A stretch of DNA of 11,246 bases from Rhodocyclaceae bacterium. Its GTDB lineage: Bacteria; Pseudomonadota; Gammaproteobacteria; Burkholderiales; Rhodocyclaceae. The notes beneath the pieces were generated by a model. It saw only the letters and a program-made list of their open reading frames with translations, was not told where the DNA came from and ran no database searches. The position numbers were made by a program, and so were the translations under genes. Shown piece after piece: positions 1 through 7,135 of this stretch; position 1 is the first letter of the stretch, and each line of letters begins with the position of its first letter. The DNA lies in the NCBI GenBank assembly GCA_025361105.1, contig JANYAW010000074.1:1-11246 (forward strand). The letters run 5' to 3'.

Positions 1-33
1 TGACCAGCACCAACTCACCTTTGGTGCTGGTCA
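1..33. repeat. 13-bp perfect hairpin upstream of etfB
   Basis: Bases 1-13 and 21-33 are exact reverse complements (TGACCAGCACCAA / TTGGTGCTGGTCA) around a 7-nt loop. No T-run follows the right arm (the next bases are CACGCCGTT), so it is not a textbook rho-independent terminator. It could still mark the end of a gene lying left of the window, or be part of a dispersed element, because its right arm lies within the 22-bp repeat at 21-42. The stem is seen directly; its role is unknown. Confidence 0.6.
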
Positions 34-42
34 CACGCCGTT
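21..42 (+). repeat. 22-bp imperfect repeat, copy 1
   Basis: TTGGTGCTG, three variable bases (GTC), then ACACGCCGTT. The same pattern with ATA in the middle occurs at 8915-8936, giving 19 of 22 identical positions in the same orientation. This copy ends 50 nt before the etfB start. Both copies are intergenic and next to electron-transfer flavoprotein genes. It may be a dispersed genomic repeat or a binding site; nothing in the sequence decides which. Confidence 0.5.
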
Positions 43-92
43 AATTCGCTAAAATTACACCAATTCTGAATTCCCAACCTTTGGAGGCTCGT

Positions 93-842
93 GTGAAGAT
101 TCTTGTCCCGGTGAAACGTGTGGTCGATTACAACGTCAAGGTGCGCGTGAAAAGCGATGGCACTGGCGTTGATTTAGCTAACGTAAAAATGTCGATGAAT
201 CCATTCGACGAAATTGCGATTGAAGAAGCCGTGCGTTTGCGCGAAGCAGGCGTGGCGACTGAAGTTGTTGCGGTGTCTTGCGGCGTGACGGCTTGCCAGG
301 AAACGCTGCGTACTGCCATGGCGATTGGTGCTGACCGGTCGATTTTGGTTGAGACCGATGTCGAATTGCAACCGCTTACCGTAGCGAAATTGCTCAAGGC
401 GGTGGCCGACAAAGAAGCGCCGCAGATTTTTATCTTGGGTAAACAAGCGATTGACGATGATGCCAATCAAACCGGCCAAATGCTCGCCGCATTGCTCGGA
501 TGGTCGCAAGCCACCTTCGCTTCGAAAGTGGTGATTGCCGATGGCAAAGCCACGGTCACACGCGAAATCGATGGCGGCTTGGAAACCATTGCAGTGACGC
601 TGCCGACAGTGATTACCACTGACCTGCGCCTGAACGAGCCGCGTTACGCGACACTGCCCAACATCATGAAGGCCAAGAAAAAGCCGATGGAGATTGTCAA
701 GCCGGCGGATCTGGGTGTGGATGTGACACCGCGATTGACCACGGTGAAAGTCAGCGAGCCGCCTAAGCGTAGCGCTGGTGTCAAAGTTGCCGACGTGGCA
801 ACCTTGGTTGAGAAACTTAAGAACGAAGCGAAGGTGATCTAA
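93..842 (+). CDS. etfB: Electron transfer flavoprotein beta subunit
   Basis: Small subunit of the soluble ETF heterodimer, which takes electrons from acyl-CoA and related flavin dehydrogenases and passes them to ETF-ubiquinone oxidoreductase. The 249-residue protein has the family's usual length and reads through end to end. It shows the nucleotide-binding stretch with ILGKQAIDDDANQTGQM and the recognition loop DLRLNEPRYATLPNIMKAKK, by which ETF docks onto its dehydrogenase partners. I start it at GTG 93: GGAGG at 83-87 is correctly spaced (5 nt), and this gives the canonical N-terminus MKILVPVKRVVDYNVK. An in-frame TTG at 81 would add four residues but overlaps the ribosome binding site. etfA begins at the very next base, so the two are co-translated. 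Its ETF-QO and an acyl-CoA dehydrogenase are encoded in the same window. Confidence 0.96.
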   Translation: MKILVPVKRVVDYNVKVRVKSDGTGVDLANVKMSMNPFDEIAIEEAVRLREAGVATEVVAVSCGVTACQETLRTAMAIGADRSILVETDVELQPLTVAKLLKAVADKEAPQIFILGKQAIDDDANQTGQMLAALLGWSQATFASKVVIADGKATVTREIDGGLETIAVTLPTVITTDLRLNEPRYATLPNIMKAKKKPMEIVKPADLGVDVTPRLTTVKVSEPPKRSAGVKVADVATLVEKLKNEAKVI

Positions 843-1778
843 ATGACTATTCTTGTTATCGCAGAACACGACAACGCCACACTCAAAGCACCGACGCTCA
901 ATACTGTTGCGGCGGCGGCAAAAATTGGTGGCGAGATTCATGTGCTGGTGGCTGGGTCCAATTGCGCGGCGGTTGCCGAAGCGGCGGCAAAAATTGCTGG
1001 TGTGAGCAAAGTCAAAGTCGCCGATGCGGCACATTACGGTGACCAAACCGGTGAGAACCTCGCTGCCTTGGTGGTAGCGAATGCGGCGGGTTACACGCAC
1101 ATTCTGGCTTGCGCAACAGCCTGCGGCAAGAACGCCTTGCCACGCGTCGCTGCGTTGCTGGATGTCGCGCAAATTTCGGAAATCATCAGCGTTGAATCCG
1201 CAGATACTTTCGTGCGTCCGACCTATGCCGGCAACGTGCTGACGACGGTTAAATCTAACGACGCAGTCAAGGTGATTACCGTGCGCGCCACCGGTTTTGA
1301 CGCAGCGGCCGTCGGTACGGGTGGTTCGGCAGCGGTTGAAGCCATCGCTGCGGGTGCGGATTTGGGTCAAGCGACATTGATTGGACGCGAGCTCACCAAG
1401 TCAGCACGGCCTGAATTGGGCGCTGCCAAAATCATCGTGTCCGGTGGTCGCGGTATGGGCAGTGGAGAAAACTACAAGGCCGTACTCGAACCTTTGGCCG
1501 ACAAGCTTGGCGCCGCAATGGGTGCCAGCCGCGCCGCAGTTGATGCAGGCTTCGTACCCAACGACTATCAAGTTGGCCAAACTGGCAAAATCGTTGCGCC
1601 GCAGCTTTACATCGCGGTAGGAATTTCCGGCGCGATTCAGCACTTGGCGGGAATGAAAGATTCAAAAGTCATCGTCGCGATCAATAAAGACCCTGACGCG
1701 CCGATTTTTCAGGTGGCCGACTATGGACTGGTCGCCGATTTGTTTACGGCGGTGCCGGAGTTGGTTGCGGCACTTTAA
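843..1778 (+). CDS. etfA: Electron transfer flavoprotein alpha subunit
   Basis: FAD-carrying subunit of ETF, 311 residues, which is standard for bacterial EtfA. The N-terminal half is the Ala-rich alpha/beta domain shared with EtfB. The C-terminal FAD domain carries SGGRGMGSGENY at about 200-211 (Arg203 stacks over the flavin in the family), then GASRAAVDAGF, then DYQVGQTGKIVAPQLY, then GISGAIQHLAGM with His267 (flavin O2 contact in known ETFs), and ends with NKDPDAPIFQVADYGLVADL. ATG follows the etfB stop TAA with no spacer, implying translational coupling. No residue expected of a normal, non-bifurcating ETF appears to be missing. The stop is followed within about 25 nt by the palindromic repeat at 1805-1869, which may protect or end the etfBA message. 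Confidence 0.96.
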   Translation: MTILVIAEHDNATLKAPTLNTVAAAAKIGGEIHVLVAGSNCAAVAEAAAKIAGVSKVKVADAAHYGDQTGENLAALVVANAAGYTHILACATACGKNALPRVAALLDVAQISEIISVESADTFVRPTYAGNVLTTVKSNDAVKVITVRATGFDAAAVGTGGSAAVEAIAAGADLGQATLIGRELTKSARPELGAAKIIVSGGRGMGSGENYKAVLEPLADKLGAAMGASRAAVDAGFVPNDYQVGQTGKIVAPQLYIAVGISGAIQHLAGMKDSKVIVAINKDPDAPIFQVADYGLVADLFTAVPELVAAL

Positions 1779-1804
1779 TTTACCAAAGTCACAATATCTG
1801 CTTC

Positions 1805-1869
1805 GTCATTCCGGCGAAGACCGGAATCCAGCAGGGCGACCACTGGATTCCGGTCTTCGCCGGAATGAC
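1805..1869. repeat. Nested palindromic REP-like repeat
   Basis: Two 27-base arms, 1805-1831 and 1843-1869, are perfect reverse complements with an 11-nt loop. Each arm is itself a smaller palindrome: ATTCCGG, 6 nt, CCGGAAT at 1808-1827, and its mirror at 1847-1866. The element can therefore form one long hairpin or two small ones. The CGTCATTCCGGCGAAGACCGG core is a type of dispersed intergenic repeat I know from many proteobacterial genomes. It lies between etfA and the acyl-CoA dehydrogenase gene, where it could stabilise or attenuate the message. No T-run follows it. Confidence 0.85.
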
Positions 1870-1923
1870 ATTAGCGCCATTTTTAGTATCACGGTTTATT
1901 GAGAATTTTCAAGGAATACCACC

Positions 1924-3714
1924 ATGAGCACCTACAACGCACCCCTAAAAGACATGCTGTTTGTGTTGAACGAGATCGCCGGCCTCGCTGATATCGCCAA
2001 GCTTCCGGGGTTTGAGGATGCAACACCGGATTTAGTCGAAGCGGTGTTGGAGGAAGCGAATAAATTCGCCAGTGGCGTACTCGCGCCGATCAACTGGTCG
2101 GGAGATCGCGAAGGCGCGAAATGGAAGGATAAAGCGGTTACCACGCCAGCTGGGTTTGCAGCGGCGTATCAGCAATTTGTCGATGGCGGTTGGAATGGTT
2201 TGTCGTGCGATCCTGAACATGGCGGGCAGGGTATGCCTAAGGTGTTAGCGGCGGCCGTCAACGAAATGTGGCGTTCGGCAAACATCGCATTTGCACTGTG
2301 TCCGATGCTGACCAATGGCGCGATTGAAGCTTTGGAATTGTCCGGCTCGGCTGACCAAAAGGCGCGTTATTTGCCCAATATGGTTTCCGGCAAATGGACC
2401 GGCTCAATGAATTTGACGGAGCCACAAGCGGGCTCGGATTTGGCGGCCATTCGCACCCGTGCCGTGCCGCAAGGTGATGGCACTTACAAAGTATTCGGGC
2501 AGAAAATTTTCATCACTTACGGTGATCACGATTTCACCGAAAACACCATACATCTGGTGCTTGCCCGTACGCCCGACGCACCCGAAGGTGTCAAGGGCAT
2601 ATCGTTGTTTGTGGTGCCGAAATTTTTGGTCAAGGATGATGGCAGTCTGGGTGCGCGCAATGATGTCTATTGCGTATCGATAGAACACAAGCTTGGCATC
2701 CACGCCAGCCCTACTTGCGTGATGGCATTTGGCGATGCTGATGGCGCAATCGGCACCTTGGTTGGCAAGGAAAATGAAGGCCTCAAATACATGTTCATCA
2801 TGATGAACGCGGCGCGTTTTGGTGTGGGTTTGGAAGGGCTTTCGCTCGGCGAAGCGGCCTATCAAAAAGCTGCCAGCTTTGCACGTGAGCGCGTGCAAGG
2901 CCGCGCGATTGAAGGCTCGGCCGCATCCGTTGCGATTGTTCAACATCCCGATGTTCGCCGCATGCTGATGGACATGCGCTCGCGCACCGAAGCCATGCGC
3001 GCACTGGCCTATTGGGTTGCGGGTTTGAACGATATCGCATCGCGTCACAGCGATGCCGCGACAAGGCAAAACAATCAGGCCCTGGTCGATATGCTGATTC
3101 CGATTGTCAAAGGCTGGAGCACCGAGACTGGCAACGCGCTGACCTATACCGGCGTTCAGGTGCATGGCGGGATGGGCTTCATCGAAGAAACCGGCGCGGC
3201 GCAATTCATGCGCGACGCCCGCATCACCACGATTTACGAAGGCACAACGGGCATCCAAGCCAACGATTTAATCGGACGAAAAATCGCCCGCGATGGCGGC
3301 GCGACGATAAAAGTTTTGCTCACTGCGATGGACGCGACGAATGCCGAATTAGCGACGCACAACAGCGCCGATTTGCGGGTAATTGGCGAATCGCTCAGCC
3401 GCAGCATTGCCGCGCTACGCAGTGCGGTTGATTACATTGTGGCGAACTTCAATACCGATGTCCGCGCCGTCGCACTGGGCGCTGTACCGTTTTTGCATTT
3501 GCTTGGTACGGTAACTGGCGGTTGGGTGTTGGCGCGCTCCGCATTGGTCGCCGAATCAAAAATCGTGATGGGCGAAACAGATCCATTCTTTGCCGCGAAA
3601 ATAATTACCGCACGCTACTTTGCGGAACACGCGATGGTCGCCGCGCCGGGTCTGGCGCAGGAAATTGTCGCGGGTGGTGCAAGTGGATTGGCGCTGGCAG
3701 AGGTGATGTTTTAA
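1924..3714 (+). CDS. Acyl-CoA dehydrogenase, long (596 aa) type
   Basis: FAD-dependent alpha,beta-dehydrogenation of an acyl-CoA, passing electrons to ETF. The order is a short N-terminal cap (about 1-35, MSTYNAPLKDMLFVLNEI, typical of the PF12418-containing class), the helical N-domain, the middle beta-domain with NLTEPQAGSDLAA (163-174), and the C-terminal helical domain with VQVHGGMGFIEE and TIYEGTTGIQAND. Glu439 sits where the catalytic base of this family lies. An extra C-terminal domain of about 130 residues makes it longer than the usual 380-residue enzymes; this layout is shared with 3-methylmercaptopropionyl-CoA dehydrogenase (DmdC)-type and related enzymes. The substrate cannot be read from sequence, and DmdC function is not implied. 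AAGGA at 1911-1915 precedes the ATG. It follows etfBA with a 145-nt gap holding the palindromic repeat, and it probably feeds that ETF. I see no convincing promoter in the gap. Confidence 0.93.
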   Translation: MSTYNAPLKDMLFVLNEIAGLADIAKLPGFEDATPDLVEAVLEEANKFASGVLAPINWSGDREGAKWKDKAVTTPAGFAAAYQQFVDGGWNGLSCDPEHGGQGMPKVLAAAVNEMWRSANIAFALCPMLTNGAIEALELSGSADQKARYLPNMVSGKWTGSMNLTEPQAGSDLAAIRTRAVPQGDGTYKVFGQKIFITYGDHDFTENTIHLVLARTPDAPEGVKGISLFVVPKFLVKDDGSLGARNDVYCVSIEHKLGIHASPTCVMAFGDADGAIGTLVGKENEGLKYMFIMMNAARFGVGLEGLSLGEAAYQKAASFARERVQGRAIEGSAASVAIVQHPDVRRMLMDMRSRTEAMRALAYWVAGLNDIASRHSDAATRQNNQALVDMLIPIVKGWSTETGNALTYTGVQVHGGMGFIEETGAAQFMRDARITTIYEGTTGIQANDLIGRKIARDGGATIKVLLTAMDATNAELATHNSADLRVIGESLSRSIAALRSAVDYIVANFNTDVRAVALGAVPFLHLLGTVTGGWVLARSALVAESKIVMGETDPFFAAKIITARYFAEHAMVAAPGLAQEIVAGGASGLALAEVMF

Positions 3715-3775
3715 CCGACGACGACGGCGTGTTACCGGCATCAACTGGCGAATTTACTCGTGCGACAATGAACAA

Positions 3776-4183
3776 ATGCGCTGCTTGAATAGAACACTGA
3801 TTGCTTGGCTGCTCATCGTCGCGATTCCCGTGCAGGGATTCGCGGCGACGGCGATGCGCATGTGTTCGCCGAATCATCACGGCGCGGCGGTGACAGCGCA
3901 TGCGACGCATCATCACGCGGCGAATCATCAACACGCGCACTCAGCCCAAACGCAGCATGAGGAAGTGAGCAAAGATCAAGTTGTTGCTGCCTCAACAAGC
4001 GATCTCGGTCACGGTAAATGCAGTGCCTGCGCCTCGTGTTGCGTTGCGCTGGCGATTGTCAGTCGTCTGCCATCTGCCGAAAATACGACGACCACGACTG
4101 TTGCAATTCCTTTCATATCCAACGCGTTCAGCAACCACATTTCCGACGGACTCGATCCGCCGCCCAAACCTTTCCTCGCCTAA
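3776..4183 (+). CDS. Small exported His/Cys-rich protein of the copper module
   Basis: A 135-residue protein with an N-terminal export signal (MRCLNRTLIAWLLIVAIPVQGFAA, cleavage probably after residue 23-24). A His-rich stretch follows at 34-61 (10 His in 28 residues), then a Cys cluster CSACASCC at 82-89, a Thr run (TTTTT), and the tail NHISDGLDPPPKPFLA. I recognise the tail and Cys cluster as typical of small uncharacterised proteins encoded next to heavy-metal efflux genes in betaproteobacteria; their biochemical role is not known to me. His and Cys clusters in an exported protein suggest soft-metal binding, copper or zinc (inference). It leads the copper module, 105 nt before the TolC-type gene. 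No good ribosome binding site precedes the ATG, so the start is less sure than the frame; the signal peptide supports it. Confidence 0.72.
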   Translation: MRCLNRTLIAWLLIVAIPVQGFAATAMRMCSPNHHGAAVTAHATHHHAANHQHAHSAQTQHEEVSKDQVVAASTSDLGHGKCSACASCCVALAIVSRLPSAENTTTTTVAIPFISNAFSNHISDGLDPPPKPFLA

Positions 4184-4231
4184 ACGACAGCGCACACGCT
4201 GCGTGCGTATTTATCGTTTCGATCTCTGATT

Positions 4232-4248
4232 TTTGCGTATGACGCAAA
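4232..4248. promoter_or_regulatory. Dyad TTTGCGT-ATG-ACGCAAA, possible operator
   Basis: Perfect 7-bp inverted repeat with a 3-nt centre, lying 40 nt before the TolC-type start in the 105-nt gap between it and the His-rich gene. It is the clearest symmetric element there. It does not match the CueR or CusR/CopR box patterns I know, so assignment as a metal-responsive operator is speculative. It could also be a small mRNA hairpin. Confidence 0.25.
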
Positions 4249-4288
4249 GCGCTTTCAGAGTTTCTGAGCTCCCTACTCGCGAGGATTT

Positions 4289-5689
4289 ATGGATTCACTT
4301 TCACAAGCCAAAGCCTTAATCGCATGCCTATTGCTGGTGCTACTTTCCGCTTGCACCAGCGTCGACTTTGAACAATCGCTTGCCAAGACGAATCAAGTTG
4401 CCAACGAATTTACTCGCGGCGACTTGGCAATGGCGACGGACAAAGATCAGCGTGCAGCGGCGGAGAAAATCGCGGCGGAAATTTTGACCAATCCAGTTGA
4501 ACAGCTTGATGCAGTGCGACTTGCGCTGGCCAATAGCCCGGCCTTGCAAGCCTTGCTGGCACAACACTGGGCGGATGCGACGATGGCGGCGCAAGGTGGC
4601 AGGATTAGCAATCCGGTGTTCACATTTGAGCGTTTGCGGCTTGCGGATGAGCTTGAATTGGGGCGATTGTTATCATTCGGTTTGGTCGATTTACTCGCTT
4701 TGCGACAACGCAATCAGCTTGCTCAAGCACAGATCAAACAGCAACAATTGCGTTTGACCAGGAGCGTTGTCGAGCACGTCACGCAGGTACGGCAAGCATG
4801 GGTTAAGGTAGTGGCGGCACAGCAAATCTTGCGCTATGCAAAGCAAGTGAGCGAAGCGGCGGAAGCCAGTGCAGAGTTGGCGCGACGCATGCAGGCGGCG
4901 GGAAATTTCAGCAAATTGCAGCGCGCGCGACAGCAGATTTTTTATGCTGATGCGATCACTCAATTGGCCAGCGCACAGCACGCCAATGTTGCTGCGCGTG
5001 AAACATTGGTGCGCTTGCTTGGCTTAAATGATAGTCAAGCCGAAATGCTCAAACTGCCAGATCGTTTACCGGATTTGCCGACAACACCAGTGTCTTCTGA
5101 CCAGCTTGCCAAGATGGCGAGCGTGGGTCGGCTGGATGTTCAAATCGCCAAGGCTGAATTTGAGGCAAGCGCTGTGGCACAGGGCTTAAGCGTACTTAGC
5201 AGCTTCACCGATGTTGAGTTGGGAATACGCCGTGACAGCGTGGCCGACAAAACGACAGGAGCGAGCGGCACGCGGCGTGGTTTTGAAGCCAATATTCGTT
5301 TGCCGATTTTCGATTGGGGTGATCTAAAACGCGATGCCATGAATGCGCAGACATTAGCTGCCGCGAACCGGCTTGACGCAACAACGCGCGAAGCAAATTC
5401 AAATTTGCGTGACAGTTATTCGGCATATCGCAGCGCGTTTGATGTGGCTAAACATTACCGTGATGAGATCGTGCCATTGCACAAACTGGTCGCCGAAGAA
5501 AATGTGCTGCGTTACAACGGCATGCTCATCGGCGTGTTTGAATTGTTGGCCGATGCGCGCGATGGCATTGCCAGCGTGATCGCGGCGATAGATGCCGAGC
5601 AACAGTTTTGGTTGAGCGATGCGGCGCTCAAGTCGTCTTTGATCGGCTTACCAAGCCTATCCAATTCTCAAGCGAGGAATACACCATGA
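4289..5689 (+). CDS. TolC-family outer-membrane efflux lipoprotein
   Basis: Outer-membrane channel of the TolC/OEP superfamily, 466 residues. The N-terminal signal ends in the lipobox LLSAC, giving lipid-modified Cys22; the following Thr-Ser (no Asp at +2) favours outer-membrane sorting. The body is long, amphipathic, Ala/Gln-rich helix (about 65-245 and 265-455), as expected for the two OEP repeats. RLPIFDWGD (Asp342-Trp343-Gly344) matches the conserved turn before the second helical hairpin of these proteins. Such channels normally pair with an inner-membrane RND or ABC pump and a periplasmic adaptor, but neither is encoded in this window. The neighbours are copper-binding periplasmic proteins, so a role in copper export or delivery to the cell surface is inferred. 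The start rests on GAGG at 4281-4284, whose spacing is short. The stop overlaps the oxidase start by ATGA. Confidence 0.88.
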   Translation: MDSLSQAKALIACLLLVLLSACTSVDFEQSLAKTNQVANEFTRGDLAMATDKDQRAAAEKIAAEILTNPVEQLDAVRLALANSPALQALLAQHWADATMAAQGGRISNPVFTFERLRLADELELGRLLSFGLVDLLALRQRNQLAQAQIKQQQLRLTRSVVEHVTQVRQAWVKVVAAQQILRYAKQVSEAAEASAELARRMQAAGNFSKLQRARQQIFYADAITQLASAQHANVAARETLVRLLGLNDSQAEMLKLPDRLPDLPTTPVSSDQLAKMASVGRLDVQIAKAEFEASAVAQGLSVLSSFTDVELGIRRDSVADKTTGASGTRRGFEANIRLPIFDWGDLKRDAMNAQTLAAANRLDATTREANSNLRDSYSAYRSAFDVAKHYRDEIVPLHKLVAEENVLRYNGMLIGVFELLADARDGIASVIAAIDAEQQFWLSDAALKSSLIGLPSLSNSQARNTP

Positions 5690-7107
5690 GCACAAGGCGA
5701 GAATTTTTCAAAGCGGCGAGCATTGCTGGTGGTGCCGTCGCTGCATCTGCGATCAGTCGCGTTGCTTTGGCAGCTCTGCCCGAGCCGGTGTTGCAAACCA
5801 CGCCCGATACGATGCCGCCACTGATACCCAGCACGGGCCGCGTGTACAACCCGGTGGTCACGCTTAACGGCTGGACGCTACCGTGGCGGATGAATCAGGG
5901 GGTGAAGGAATTCCATTTGGTGGCAGAACCGGTGGTGCGCGAAATGGCGCCGGGGATGAAGGCGCACCTGTGGGGCTACAACGGGCAAAGTCCGGGGCCA
6001 ACCATCGAGGTCGTCGAGGGCGATCGCGTGCGGGTGTTTGTGACCAACAAACTGCCAGAACATACGAGTGTGCACTGGCACGGGCAGCGCGTTCCCAATG
6101 GCATGGATGGCGTTTCTGGCCTGACGCAGGCGGCGATCATGCCCGGAAAAACATTTGTCTATGAGTTCGTCGCACGACGTGTCGGCACGTTCATGTATCA
6201 CCCGCATGCCGATGAAATGACGCAAATGGCGATGGGCATGATGGGGTTTTGGGTGACGCACCCGAAAACTAAACATCCGCTCATCGACGAGGTGCAGCGT
6301 GATTTTTGTTTCTTGCTCAACGCCTACGACATTGATCCTGGTAGCTACACGCCGAAAATCATGACGATGCTGGATTTCAATTTATGGTCATGGAATAGTC
6401 GAATCTTTCCGGGGATTGATACGCTCAATGTGCGGCAGCATGACAAGGTGCGGATACGCATTGGCAATCTGACCATGACCAATCATCCAATACATTTGCA
6501 CGGGCATGAATTTGTCGTCACCGGCACCGACGGCGGCGCGGTGCCAAAAAGTGCGCGATGGCCAGAGGTGACAACCGATGTGGCGGTGGGACAGATGCGG
6601 CAAATCGAGTTCGTCGCGGATGAGGAGGGCGACTGGGCATTTCATTGCCACAAAAGCCATCACACCATGAATGCCATGGGCCACGAGGTACCGACGATGA
6701 TTGGTGTCGATCATCAAGGTGTCGCAGACAAAATTACTAATTTGATTCCCGACTACATGGTGATGGCCGAGCGTGGCATGGCTGATATGGGAGAAATGGA
6801 AATGCCTTTGCCGGACAACACCGTGCCGATGATGACGGGGCAAGGGCCGTTTGGCGGCGTTGCGATGGGCGGCATGTTCTCAATGCTCAAGGTACGAAAA
6901 AATCAAAAAGCGGGCGACTATAAAGACCCCGGCTGGTATCAGCACCCGCACGGCACGGTGGCTTTTGAATGGACTGGCGCACTGCAAGAACCTGCGCGTT
7001 TTCAGGTCGAAGGTGCAGGTTCTATGCCGCGCGTATCAATGCCGAAAACAGAAATTGAAGTGCAGGTTCGGAAACCGCAAAACACGTCCGGACATTCCGG
7101 ACATTGA
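5686..7107 (+). CDS. Tat-exported two-domain multicopper oxidase
   Basis: Copper-dependent oxidase (laccase/cuprous-oxidase type) of 473 residues, probably periplasmic and oxidising Cu(I) or an organic reductant with O2. A Tat signal is visible: STRREFFKAA (Arg4-Arg5), then an Ala-rich hydrophobic stretch. All four copper motifs are present: HWHGQR (His130, His132), YHPHAD (His172, His174), HPIHLHGHEF (His267, 270, 272), and HCHKSHHTMNAM (His320, Cys321, His322, His326, axial Met331). Only about 92 residues separate His174 from His267, so the middle cupredoxin domain of ordinary three-domain laccases and CopA/CueO is absent. That makes it a two-domain enzyme with the type 1 copper in the second domain. 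A 142-residue tail follows, Met-rich at 358-400 (11 Met) and ending SGHSGH. ATG 5686 has GAGGAA at 5674-5679 and overlaps the preceding stop (ATGA). An in-frame extension to 5608 would lie inside the TolC gene and displace the Tat signal. Copper detoxification is inferred from context. Confidence 0.93.
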   Translation: MSTRREFFKAASIAGGAVAASAISRVALAALPEPVLQTTPDTMPPLIPSTGRVYNPVVTLNGWTLPWRMNQGVKEFHLVAEPVVREMAPGMKAHLWGYNGQSPGPTIEVVEGDRVRVFVTNKLPEHTSVHWHGQRVPNGMDGVSGLTQAAIMPGKTFVYEFVARRVGTFMYHPHADEMTQMAMGMMGFWVTHPKTKHPLIDEVQRDFCFLLNAYDIDPGSYTPKIMTMLDFNLWSWNSRIFPGIDTLNVRQHDKVRIRIGNLTMTNHPIHLHGHEFVVTGTDGGAVPKSARWPEVTTDVAVGQMRQIEFVADEEGDWAFHCHKSHHTMNAMGHEVPTMIGVDHQGVADKITNLIPDYMVMAERGMADMGEMEMPLPDNTVPMMTGQGPFGGVAMGGMFSMLKVRKNQKAGDYKDPGWYQHPHGTVAFEWTGALQEPARFQVEGAGSMPRVSMPKTEIEVQVRKPQNTSGHSGH

Positions 7108-7135
7108 TTTATTTGCCATCACGTTAGGAATAATT

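Noticed and set aside
50..55. TAAAAT as an etfB -10 box
   Set aside because: The sequence fits a -10 moderately, but no acceptable -35 lies 16-18 nt upstream, so I did not list it as a promoter.
174..1370. Long open frame antisense to etfB-etfA (398 codons)
   Set aside because: It spans two well-identified genes on the other strand, is rich in Arg/His/Cys/Asn as expected of a reverse-frame shadow, and shows no domain.
1805..1869. Palindrome as a rho-independent terminator
   Set aside because: The stem is far longer than usual, is internally palindromic and has no T-run on either side; a REP-like repeat fits better.
2404..3258. Long open frame antisense to the acyl-CoA dehydrogenase gene (284 codons)
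   Set aside because: Same-codon-register shadow of a conserved gene, with no recognisable motif and no ribosome binding site that stands out.
3715..3775. Promoter for the copper module in the gap after the acyl-CoA dehydrogenase gene
   Set aside because: TTACCG and GACAAT are visible but 26 nt apart, too far for a sigma70 promoter; no other convincing pair was found.
5608..5685. N-terminal extension of the multicopper oxidase into the TolC gene
   Set aside because: It would bury the Tat signal inside the protein and ignores the good ribosome binding site directly before ATG 5686.
7084..7103. Tandem 9-bp repeat CCGGACATT at the oxidase 3' end
   Set aside because: Two units only, in frame and encoding the SGHSGH tail; most simply a small coding duplication.
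6851..7135. N-terminal extension of the cupredoxin-CusF gene into the oxidase gene
   Set aside because: The extension is Arg/Lys/Cys-rich out-of-frame reading of the oxidase and would hide the signal peptide at 7136; AGGAA before 7136 fits.
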